64,000 nucleotides of DNA from Coriobacteriia bacterium. Its GTDB lineage: Bacteria; Actinomycetota; Coriobacteriia; Anaerosomatales; Anaerosomataceae. Shown piece after piece: positions 1 through 9,285 of this stretch. The first letter of the stretch is position 1; the number at the start of each line of letters is the position of its first letter. The DNA is taken from NCBI GenBank assembly GCA_030651765.1, contig JAUSBY010000005.1, forward strand, positions 124,001 through 188,000, in the 5' to 3' direction. A model generated the notes under the pieces. It searched no databases and had not been told where the DNA came from. It was given only the letters and a program-made list of their open reading frames with translations. A program made the translations under genes and the position numbers.

Positions 1-22
1 GTTTGTGCTATCCTCGGCCACC

Positions 23-1723
<1,701 letters not shown>

Positions 1724-1794
1724 TTCTGCCACGTGTCATCCGCGCTCGGCCCGTCGTGAGGCGACAAGCCGGATGCCGTATGTGGCGCGCTACC

Positions 1795-1803
1795 TGCTAG
1801 AAT
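1795..1803 (+). promoter_or_regulatory. Extended -10 promoter of rnpB
   Basis: TG at 1795-1796, one base, then TAGAAT at 1798-1803 form an extended -10 element. Initiation 7 bases downstream falls at G1810, exactly the first base of the RNase P terminal stem. No good -35 hexamer is visible, as expected for extended -10 promoters. Confidence 0.6.
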
Positions 1804-1809
1804 GGTCGC

Positions 1810-2158
1810 GGGAGCGGGCCGGGCGGCCGCGCGGGTCTCTTGTTAGACCCGTGAGGAAAGTCCGGACTCCACAGGGCAGGGTGCCTGCTAACGGCAGGGC
1901 GGCGCGAGCCGACGGAAAGTGCCACAGAAAAGAAGACTCCGGATCTACGGGTCCGGAAAAGCTGAAACGGTGCGGTAAGAGCGCACCAGCGTCACGGTGA
2001 CGTGGCGGCTTGGCAAACCCCACCCGGAGCAAGGGCGAATAGGAGCGATCAAGGCCGGCCCGGCCGACGCTCGGGTTAGCCCGCGAGAGGCCGACGGCGA
2101 CGTCGGTCCCAGATAGATGGTCGTCCACGACAGAATCCGGCTTACAGGCCCGCTCCCA
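1810..2158 (+). ncRNA. rnpB: RNase P RNA (bacterial type A)
   Basis: Catalytic RNA that removes tRNA 5' leaders. The universal 5' block GAGGAAAGTCCGGACTCCAC followed by CAGGGCAGG and the 3' block ACAGAATCCGGCTTACAG are both present. The 11-base 5' end GGGAGCGGGCC (1810-1820) is perfectly complementary to GGCCCGCTCCC (2147-2157), the P1 helix, which fixes both ends. About 349 nt long, within the usual range. It ends about 20 bases before the stop of the convergent chelatase-like gene. Confidence 0.95.
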
Positions 2159-2176
2159 CTACCTCGCAGCGAACGA

Positions 2177-4138
2177 TCAGGCGGAGAGCCTCTCGCGCAC
2201 GGCGCCGACGAGCGCGCTGGCCGATGGAGAGCCGATCCGCACGTACTCACCGCCCGCGGCGCGTGCGAGTTCGCGGGCGCTCGCGCCGCTTCCCAGTCCT
2301 GACGTGTCGATCACGAGTGTGTGGATGGCCGCATCCTTGAGTCGGGCGGCAGCGCTGCGCGCGTCCTCGCTGCCAAGCCCGGCGCCGATACCGACGTTCG
2401 CCTTGCCGTCGGTGAGCAGTACGAGCCAGGGAACGATGCTGTCGTCACGCCGGGCCTCGGCGGCGAGGACCTCGAGCGACTTCAGGATGCCGTGCGCCAC
2501 CGGCGTGGCGCCGCCCGTGGGAAGCGTCCGGAGCTTGAGCTGTGCGAGCTCGACGCTCGCGGTCGGCTGGAGCACGACCTCGGCAGTCTCACCGCGAAAC
2601 GCGACAAGGCCGACGCGGTCGCGCCGCTGGTACGCGTCAACGAGCAGCTCGAAGACGGCAGCTTTCGCGGCTTCCATGCGGTTCGCGGCCCCCATCGAGC
2701 CGCTCGCATCGACACAGAAGACGATCGAGGCGCCGACCCGACGCTTGCGGACCTTGGTCCTGATGTCGGCGGGCTCGATGTTGATGACGAGGTCACCCGA
2801 GCGCGAACGCTGCATCGGTGCAGCCGCGCGGATCGTCGCGTCCAGTGCGAGGTCGACCGGCGCCCCGGCTCGTGCAGGCTCGGCGGTGACATACCGGCCG
2901 GTGCGATCGTCGGTGGTGGTCTCCTGCCGACGTCCTGCCCGGGAGCGACGCATGCGGTCCATGCCGGCGACAAGCTCGGCTGCAACGTCGGCGGCCGAGG
3001 CAGGGTCGGTAGACACCGGTTCGGCGCTGACCTCGGCACGCGCGGCGTGGCCGTCACCCGGCTCGGGACGGGGGGCCGACTCCTCGCGACCCTCCGTCAC
3101 GGACGGGCCTCCGGCGGTGATGGCGCGTTCGAGGCGCTCCGCATCGAAGGACTGGTCCGTGAAGGGCGTCTTGCGCATACGATGCGCGAGCACCATCGGG
3201 GCGATGGCGCGGATGTCGGCGGCGGTCACTTCACGCCTGCCCGACAAGACGGCGAATGCGGCGGCGGCCCGGCCCATGACGAGATCGGCGCGGTGACCGT
3301 CCACGCCCATCGAAGAGCAGACCGAAGCGATCAGGAACAGCAAGTCATCGTCCAGTTCCACGTCCGGGAGAACGCGGATGGCGTGGGCCAGGCGTTCGCG
3401 GAGGGAGTCTTGCTCGGAGCGCCAGGCGCGCTCGAAGCCGGCCGGATCGTCCTCGAACGTTCGACGCCGCTTGAGGACCTCGACCCGCGCTGTCGGGTCC
3501 GCGATCCCTTCGACATCGACGCACAGACCGAAGCGATCGAGGAGCTGGGGACGGACGTCGCCTTCCTCGGGATTCATCGTTCCGACGAGTACGAAACGGG
3601 CGGGATGCTCGAACCGCACACCCTCGCGCTCGACGATGTTCGTGCCGCTGGCGGCCGCGTCGAGCAGCGTGTCGACGAGATGGTCGTCGAGCAGATTGAC
3701 CTCGTCGACGTAGAGCAGCCCCCTGTTGGCATCGGCGAGCAGGCCCGCGTCGAAACGGCGCTCACCGTGTTTGAGCGCGGCCTCGAGATCGATGGTGCCG
3801 ACGACCCTGTCCTCGGTGGCCGAGATGGGCAGATCGACGATCCTCGGCCGCCGACGCTCACGCGGGAGGGCGCCATCGCCGCGCCGCTCGGTGCACTCCG
3901 GACACAGCCCTGCCGTGTCCGCCGGGTCGCATGAGAAGCGGCAGCCGTCCACGACGAGGATCTCGGGGAGGACCCAGGCAAGTCCCCGGACCGCCGTTGA
4001 CTTGGCGGTCCCCTTCTCGCCTCTGATGAGTACGCCGCCGACCCGGGGGTCGACCGCATTGATCAGCAGCGCGGTCTTGAGCGCATCCTGACCAACCACG
4101 GCGCTGAACGGATACGTGGAAGCGTCCTTCCGTGCCAT
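2177..4138 (-). CDS. Magnesium/cobalt chelatase-like fused AAA-VWA protein (ChlI-ChlD type)
   Basis: 653 residues combining both small subunits of class I metal chelatases. The N-terminal AAA+ module has Walker A GEKGTAKST (about 40-48) and Walker B LLYVDEVNLL (about 145). A Pro/Glu-rich linker near 350-400 joins it to a von Willebrand A domain whose MIDAS motif DASGSMG lies near 475. Family members power metal insertion into tetrapyrroles together with a large CobN/ChlH subunit, which is not in this window, so the substrate is unknown. The tetrapyrrole-related genes at 36-39 kb are far away. It starts at ATG 4138, just downstream of a strong hairpin. A MoxR-like maturation role is an alternative, but the linked ChlI and ChlD architecture favours a chelatase. 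Confidence 0.8.
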   Translation of the reverse strand: MARKDASTYPFSAVVGQDALKTALLINAVDPRVGGVLIRGEKGTAKSTAVRGLAWVLPEILVVDGCRFSCDPADTAGLCPECTERRGDGALPRERRRPRIVDLPISATEDRVVGTIDLEAALKHGERRFDAGLLADANRGLLYVDEVNLLDDHLVDTLLDAAASGTNIVEREGVRFEHPARFVLVGTMNPEEGDVRPQLLDRFGLCVDVEGIADPTARVEVLKRRRTFEDDPAGFERAWRSEQDSLRERLAHAIRVLPDVELDDDLLFLIASVCSSMGVDGHRADLVMGRAAAAFAVLSGRREVTAADIRAIAPMVLAHRMRKTPFTDQSFDAERLERAITAGGPSVTEGREESAPRPEPGDGHAARAEVSAEPVSTDPASAADVAAELVAGMDRMRRSRAGRRQETTTDDRTGRYVTAEPARAGAPVDLALDATIRAAAPMQRSRSGDLVINIEPADIRTKVRKRRVGASIVFCVDASGSMGAANRMEAAKAAVFELLVDAYQRRDRVGLVAFRGETAEVVLQPTASVELAQLKLRTLPTGGATPVAHGILKSLEVLAAEARRDDSIVPWLVLLTDGKANVGIGAGLGSEDARSAAARLKDAAIHTLVIDTSGLGSGASARELARAAGGEYVRIGSPSASALVGAVRERLSA

Positions 4139-4155
4139 GCGTCCCCTCTACAACG

Positions 4156-4195
4156 GCGACGGCCCATCTACACTATATGGTAGACGGGCCGTCGC
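4156..4195 (-). terminator. Strong intergenic hairpin, terminator-like without U-tract
   Basis: Arms of 16 bases (4156-4171 and 4180-4195) around the loop ACTATATG. On the minus strand every pair forms (one G-U); on the plus strand the same position is an A-C mismatch, which favours minus-strand function. It lies after the acidic-protein gene and just before the chelatase-like gene. No T-run follows, so it may attenuate or stabilise rather than terminate. Confidence 0.45.
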
Positions 4196-4214
4196 TGTCA
4201 TCAAGAAGTTGTGG

Positions 4215-5369
4215 TTAGTCGGACTTCCACTGGAACGAGCCGCACTCCTTCGGACTGGACTCCCCGACCTTCGGGCAGGTGTTGACGTACACGCAGTCGT
4301 CGCAGGTGTACTCGCCGAGGTCGAGATCGCCCGCCGGAACGTATGCGACGACCTCTTCAGGTGACGCGACCGGAACTGAGGCAGGCTCCTCGAGAACGGG
4401 ATCCGTCATCGGCGCGTCTTCCGTGAGCGCCGGTGCGATCACGGGCGCCTCAGGCGCATCGTCGTAGTCGCCGAGGATGACCGGCTTGGGGAGGAACGCG
4501 TCCTCGCCCTCGACCGCCGTTGTGACGATCAGTGACGAGTGCTCGTCCGATGCGTCGCCGAGTGATGCGAACAGTGCATCCTCGTCGTCGGTGGGCGCAT
4601 CTGCGGGTTCCGGTGCAGCAGGAATGGGCTCCGAAGCGACGCCGAGCGGCTCGGCGATACCCGTGACCGGCCCATGGTCGATGTCCTCGACCGGTGCTGG
4701 CTCCTGGTCTGGCTCATCGGCGGACACCACTTCGGTGTCGTCGGCCGCGACGCTCGACCACGGCCACGACTCCTCGACGTCCTCGGCGGGTGCTTCGATC
4801 GGAGTCTCGAGGCCTGCGGGCTCGTCGGGCTCGTCGGGCTCGACGTCGTCGATAGCGTCGGGAGCCACGACGCCTTCCGACTCGAGCGATGCGGTCGCGC
4901 GCCTGAGCGCGTTCTCGAGATCGTCGAAGATGCCGGGAGCGGCATCTTCTTCGACAGCGGGCGGCGGAGGCGTGACCGCGGCGTTCCACGCTTCGACGAC
5001 TTCCTCGGCGTCAGCGATCACGGGAAGCTCTTCCCCGGCCGCTGCCGGCACTGTCGAGAGCAGTTCATCGTCGGTGAGTGTGGTGTACAGCGTCTCGTCG
5101 GCGTCGTCGGGTTCCACCGAGACGGGCTCCGGAACCGGGGTCTCCCACGAACCTGACGTGGGCTTCGGCGTGCTCGGAGCGGGCATGACCAGGACGGGCA
5201 CGGCAAGCGCAAGGTCGGCCACGAACACCTCACCGGCGATCGTGGCGGTACCGTCGGCTACCGAGTCTGTGAGCGCGGCCAGAGCCGCGGATCGATCGGG
5301 GAACGCGTCTGCCAGAAGCATGCGGAGCGTGCCGTCCGTTGGATCGCGCTCCACTACGAAGAATGACAT
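4215..5369 (-). CDS. Acidic low-complexity protein with a C-terminal Cys cluster, function unknown
   Basis: 384 residues. The first 65 or so residues look folded (MSFFVVERDPTDGTLRMLLA and following). Residues about 75-340 are very rich in Asp, Glu, Pro, Ala and Val and are probably disordered. The last 35 residues hold four cysteines in CDDCVYVNTCPKV and ECGSFQW, resembling a small metal or FeS site. No signal peptide or membrane segment is evident. No homologue is recognised with confidence. The start ATG is preceded by GGTGAGG, an adequate ribosome site. It is divergent from the exonuclease-UvrC gene. Confidence 0.75.
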   Translation of the reverse strand: MSFFVVERDPTDGTLRMLLADAFPDRSAALAALTDSVADGTATIAGEVFVADLALAVPVLVMPAPSTPKPTSGSWETPVPEPVSVEPDDADETLYTTLTDDELLSTVPAAAGEELPVIADAEEVVEAWNAAVTPPPPAVEEDAAPGIFDDLENALRRATASLESEGVVAPDAIDDVEPDEPDEPAGLETPIEAPAEDVEESWPWSSVAADDTEVVSADEPDQEPAPVEDIDHGPVTGIAEPLGVASEPIPAAPEPADAPTDDEDALFASLGDASDEHSSLIVTTAVEGEDAFLPKPVILGDYDDAPEAPVIAPALTEDAPMTDPVLEEPASVPVASPEEVVAYVPAGDLDLGEYTCDDCVYVNTCPKVGESSPKECGSFQWKSD

Positions 5370-5514
5370 GTGGACACCTCACCTAGCCGGGGGGCGAACT
5401 CCTACCTTCCAACAACATCATATGCTACGGGCGCGGTCGGTGACGGACAACACAGAAGCGGGTTTCCCGTCGACGCGTGGTAGGATTGGGCGTCGGGCTG
5501 ACCACGGAAGCAGC

Positions 5515-7197
5515 ATGCTGGGACAGACACCCTTGCGCACCGGTACGTTCGTCACGGTCGATATCGAGACGACAGGCGGAAGGCCCGGAGCGAGCGAGAT
5601 CATCGAGATCGGCGCCGTGCGCATCGAGGCGGGTCGGGTGACCGGCCAGTTCTCGACGCTGGTTCGCGCCAACGAGGCCGTCCCCGGCGCGATTCGCGAA
5701 CTCACGGGCATCACGGACGACCTTCTCGCTGACGCGCCCGGCGTGTCCGACGCGGTCAGCGACTTCGCGGACTTTGCCGACGGAGCTGTCCTGATCGCAC
5801 ACAACCATCGTTTCGATCTCGGTTTTCTCGACTACGAAGCCGAGCGATGGCTCGGCTCGCCCTTCCCACGCCCGGTGCTCGACACCCTTTCCCTCGCCCG
5901 CCGCCTGATGCCGGGGCTCTCCCACTACAACCTGCGCGCACTTGCCGCCGCATGCGACGCGTCGGCGGTACCCGATCACCGTGCACTCCCCGACGCTACC
6001 GCAACGGCCGAGGTGTTCCTCTCGATGCTCGACGATCTCAGTGCGCACGGAGTCGTGACGGCGGCCGATGCTGCCGTGCTCTGCGGGCTCGCGCGCAGGG
6101 GCGACCTTTCGCGCAAGCTCACGCTTGCCACGCACTTCCCCGACGGCCCGGGGCTGTACCTCTTCCGCGATCCGACGGGTCAGGTGGTCTACGTCGGCCG
6201 GGCCAAGGACCTGCGGACGCGGGTTCGGAGTCACTTCTACGGACCCGCCGAGTCCGACGGACCCACGCATGCCGGACAGGCTGCAAGTATCGACCACATC
6301 CCGTGCACGTCGCGGCTCGACTCCCTACTGCTTGAGAGCCGGTTTCTTGATCGCTACGATCCGCAGTTCAACCGCAATCGGCACCAACTGAAGTCGCCGA
6401 TCTACCTTCACGTCGACCCCTCGGCCGAGTACCCTGTCTTCCGGGTCACGCGCCGTCGGCTTCGCTCGGGGGTCCTGTTCGGCCCGGTCTCCAACGAATG
6501 GGCCGCGCAGACCCTCTCGGCGGCAGTTTCGGGCCATTTTCGGTTGCGCCGGTGCACCAGGCCCGCAAGCGAGTGCGCTCGCAGGCAGTGTGCGAAGCGC
6601 CGGGAGGGGCTGTGCGTCAGCGCCGACTCTGCCGGGCAACCGGCCGACTATTCCGAGCGGGTGGCCGAGGCGATCGCCATCTTCAACGGCGGCGGCGATA
6701 CGTTCCGGGAAGCGCTGCATCGGCGCCGCGAGTCGGCAGCCGCGGACGAGCGGTACGAAGACGCCATCCGCTTTCGGGATGCGGTGCGTGCGCTCGACCG
6801 CACGCTGGCCGCCCTCGGAACGGCGGCCAGAGCGACACGCGAGCGACTCGTGGTGGTCGTGGAGGGCGATGAGATCGGCGTTGTGGCGCACGTGATCGTA
6901 CAAGGATGGCTCCACACGACGCTCAGGTTCTCCCGGGAGCAGATCGCCAGTGATGGCGCGTCACTACCGCTCCAGCGGGCGCTGGTGCGAGCGGCACAGC
7001 GAGCCTCGCGTTCGTTGGCGATCACGCCGCGGCGGCTGCGGGACATGATCATCATCGAGGCGTATCGTCAGGAGAACGCGCCTGCCGCGGTGGCGGTTGG
7101 CGACGATCCGGCGGCCGCGGTCCGGGCTGTCGAGTCGCTCATGCGCCGGATGATGCGGGTTCCGCGCAAGCGTCACGGAGCCGCTTCAGCCGAGTGA
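5515..7197 (+). CDS. DnaQ-like 3'-5' exonuclease fused to UvrC-type GIY-YIG nuclease
   Basis: 560 residues from ATG 5515, chosen because GGAAG precedes it and the exonuclease fold begins at once; the open frame further upstream is low-complexity antisense of the neighbouring gene. Domain order: DEDDh exonuclease (ExoI VDIETTG about 15-21, ExoII AHNHRFD about 90, ExoIII HRALPDA about 155), a GIY-YIG nuclease (GLYLF then VVYVGRAKDL, about 210-290), a Cys-containing connector, then a UVR-like helix pair near 405-440 and an unassigned tail. The same fusion is known in Actinobacteria, annotated as epsilon/UvrC-like or Cho-like. Likely a repair nuclease for bulky lesions. Its last 59 bases overlap the convergent nfo gene. 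Confidence 0.88.
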   Translation: MLGQTPLRTGTFVTVDIETTGGRPGASEIIEIGAVRIEAGRVTGQFSTLVRANEAVPGAIRELTGITDDLLADAPGVSDAVSDFADFADGAVLIAHNHRFDLGFLDYEAERWLGSPFPRPVLDTLSLARRLMPGLSHYNLRALAAACDASAVPDHRALPDATATAEVFLSMLDDLSAHGVVTAADAAVLCGLARRGDLSRKLTLATHFPDGPGLYLFRDPTGQVVYVGRAKDLRTRVRSHFYGPAESDGPTHAGQAASIDHIPCTSRLDSLLLESRFLDRYDPQFNRNRHQLKSPIYLHVDPSAEYPVFRVTRRRLRSGVLFGPVSNEWAAQTLSAAVSGHFRLRRCTRPASECARRQCAKRREGLCVSADSAGQPADYSERVAEAIAIFNGGGDTFREALHRRRESAAADERYEDAIRFRDAVRALDRTLAALGTAARATRERLVVVVEGDEIGVVAHVIVQGWLHTTLRFSREQIASDGASLPLQRALVRAAQRASRSLAITPRRLRDMIIIEAYRQENAPAAVAVGDDPAAAVRAVESLMRRMMRVPRKRHGAASAE

Positions 7198-8011
7198 TGT
7201 TCTCGGCGTCCTTGACCGGTACGTCTCCCGGCATCTCGATGATGACGGGGACACCGGTAAGCGCGGGCTGGTCGAACATCGCGGCGAATCCTGCGTAGCC
7301 GATCGTCCCGTCGCCGATCCATGCATGCCGGTCACGGTGCTCCCCCGCCGGGAATGCACAGTCGTTGGCGTGGATCGCCTCGATCGGCATGGCGCAGCAC
7401 CGCTCGAACTCCTCGAGGAGCGAGCGCCACACGTCGACGCGCGACATATCGTACCCGGCAGCGTGCGCGTGGCACGTGTCCAGACAGACACCAACACGCC
7501 CCGTAGACGCGTCAAGCATCTCGAGGACCGACCCGAGCTCTTCAGGCCCGTCGCCGAAGGTGCTCCCCGCAGCCGCGGTGTTCTCGAGTAGGAGACGTGG
7601 ACCATCGACCGGTGCGAGCGCCAACGCGAGATCGATGGCCGATGCGATGCGCTCGGGCGTACGTGCCGGATCGCTGCGGTGGACGGTGCCGAGGTGGGTC
7701 ACGACCGCGTCGGCCCCGAGTGCGGCTGCTCGTGCCATCTCGTCGGCGAGCGCGGTCCACGACTTCTCCCACAGGATGTCATCGTCGCTACCGAGGTTGA
7801 TGAGGTACGCGGTGTGGACGAGTACGGGCCCCATCGCATGCAGGTGGCGCGCGTCTCGGAAGGCGCTGACCACCTCGGCTCGCAGTGGGCGCGCGGCCCA
7901 CTGGCGCGGACTCTTGGCGAAGACCTGCAGGCACTCGCAGCCGACCGATGCCGCATATGCGACCGCTGTGTCGTAACCGCCGGCCACGCCGACGTGTGCG
8001 CCGATGAGCAT
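7139..8011 (-). CDS. nfo: Endonuclease IV (AP endonuclease)
   Basis: 290 residues, a metal-dependent TIM-barrel AP endonuclease of base-excision repair. Typical motifs are IGAHVGVAGG at the N-terminus, VCLDTCHAHAAGYD near the middle, HANDCAFPAGEHRDRH, and PVIIEMPG near the C-terminus, supplying the His, Asp and Glu zinc ligands. ATG 8011 is preceded by GGAGGTGG, a strong ribosome site. It converges on the exonuclease-UvrC gene with a 59-bp 3' overlap, within a repair-gene block. Confidence 0.93.
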   Translation of the reverse strand: MLIGAHVGVAGGYDTAVAYAASVGCECLQVFAKSPRQWAARPLRAEVVSAFRDARHLHAMGPVLVHTAYLINLGSDDDILWEKSWTALADEMARAAALGADAVVTHLGTVHRSDPARTPERIASAIDLALALAPVDGPRLLLENTAAAGSTFGDGPEELGSVLEMLDASTGRVGVCLDTCHAHAAGYDMSRVDVWRSLLEEFERCCAMPIEAIHANDCAFPAGEHRDRHAWIGDGTIGYAGFAAMFDQPALTGVPVIIEMPGDVPVKDAENITRLKRLRDACAEPASSGA

Positions 8012-8070
8012 CCGACCACCTCCGGGTGTTCAGTCTACCGTTCGGTCCGCGGGCCTCCTACACTCCGTGT

Positions 8071-9285
8071 ATGGAGACCTCACTGCCCGCGTGGACAGAC
8101 CGCGCGATACTGCACATGGATATGGACGCGTTCTTCGCGTCCGCCGAGCAGCTCGACCACCCCGAGTGGCGTGGGCTGCCGGTCATCGTCGGTGGGTCGG
8201 CTACGGGAAGAGGCGTGGTTTCGACCGCTTCGTACGAGGCGCGCCGCTTTGGGATCCACTCCGCGATGCCGTCAGCGCAGGCGACGCGGTTGTGTCCGGA
8301 CGCCATCTGGGCCAAGCCGCGCTTCGAGCGGTACCACGAGCTGGCCTGCGCGGTCATGGAGATCCTGACGTCGTTCACGCCACGCGTGCAGCAGGTCTCC
8401 ATCGATGAGGCGTACCTCGACGTGACGCCCGCCGGTCACGCCGACACCCATCCGGTGGAGATAGCGCGTTCGATCCGCACGCAAGTCGATGCGCTCGGGC
8501 TCTCCTGCTCTCTCGGTGTCGCCACGTCCAGGACGGTCGCGAAGATCGCGTCGGACCACGACAAGCCGCATGGGATCACCGTCGTCTGGCCGGGCGAGGA
8601 GGCCGGGTTTCTCGCTCCGCTCCCCGTACGTGCGCTTCCGGGCGTCGGAGCGGCCACTGCAACCCGGCTGCGGGGGGCCGGGATCAGGACGCTCGGGGAC
8701 CTCGCAACGCTCGATCCCGTGAGCGCAGCGGCGCTTCTTGGCTCCGCGGGACCGGACCTGGTGCACAGGGCCGGTGGCCTCGATGACCGACCGGTCGGCG
8801 AGGATCGCCGAGTGAAGTCCGTCTCGCACGAGCACACGTTCTCGACCGACATCAGGGAGCTTCCCGAGGTCGAGGCGGTGCTGCGCGACCTCGTGGAGCG
8901 CGTTGCCGCGCGGCTGCGTCGCAAGGGGCTCGCCGGGCGGACGCTCACGGTGAAGGTCCGGCACGCGGACTTCTCCACGCGGACCGCGAGCAAGACGCTC
9001 GAGGCGCCGACCGACCTCGATACCGACATGCTGCCCACCGCGCGTGCGCTCGTGCGGTCGGTCTGGACCCCGGGAGCCGGACTGCGACTTCTCGGCTTCG
9101 GGGTGTCCGGTTTTGGCGCTGCCGAGGAGCAACTCGGCCTGTTCGATGAGGCACCCACGGAGCAACGGCGACGCGCGCGCTCGCTCGTTGAGAGCATCGA
9201 TCGCGTGAAGGAGCGCTTCGGGGATGACGCGATCGGCTTCCGTGGCCCGGAGCCCGAGCGGGATGGACCTGACTCAGGCGACTAG
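8071..9285 (+). CDS. dinB: DNA polymerase IV (Y-family, DinB)
   Basis: 404 residues from ATG 8071; the open frame begins at 8026 but conserved sequence starts just after METSLPAW. The catalytic acidic residues are intact (HMDMDAFFASAE near the N-terminus, SIDEAYLDV about 105), so this is an active translesion polymerase and not an inactive ImuB. HhH-type DNA contacts (LPGVGAATATRL) and the little-finger domain follow. A QLGLF pentapeptide near residue 360 matches the beta-clamp binding motif. It converges with dnaE2: the two stop codons share the bases CTAG at 9282-9285. No SOS box is seen upstream. Confidence 0.93.
   Translation: METSLPAWTDRAILHMDMDAFFASAEQLDHPEWRGLPVIVGGSATGRGVVSTASYEARRFGIHSAMPSAQATRLCPDAIWAKPRFERYHELACAVMEILTSFTPRVQQVSIDEAYLDVTPAGHADTHPVEIARSIRTQVDALGLSCSLGVATSRTVAKIASDHDKPHGITVVWPGEEAGFLAPLPVRALPGVGAATATRLRGAGIRTLGDLATLDPVSAAALLGSAGPDLVHRAGGLDDRPVGEDRRVKSVSHEHTFSTDIRELPEVEAVLRDLVERVAARLRRKGLAGRTLTVKVRHADFSTRTASKTLEAPTDLDTDMLPTARALVRSVWTPGAGLRLLGFGVSGFGAAEEQLGLFDEAPTEQRRRARSLVESIDRVKERFGDDAIGFRGPEPERDGPDSGD

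Noticed and set aside
1773-2128. Short reading frames on both strands over the RNase P gene
   Set aside because: They fall inside conserved rnpB sequence, which is not translated.
4477-5514. N-terminal extension of the exonuclease-UvrC frame
   Set aside because: It is Ser/Ala/Gly-rich antisense of the acidic-protein gene, and a good ribosome site precedes the ATG at 5515.
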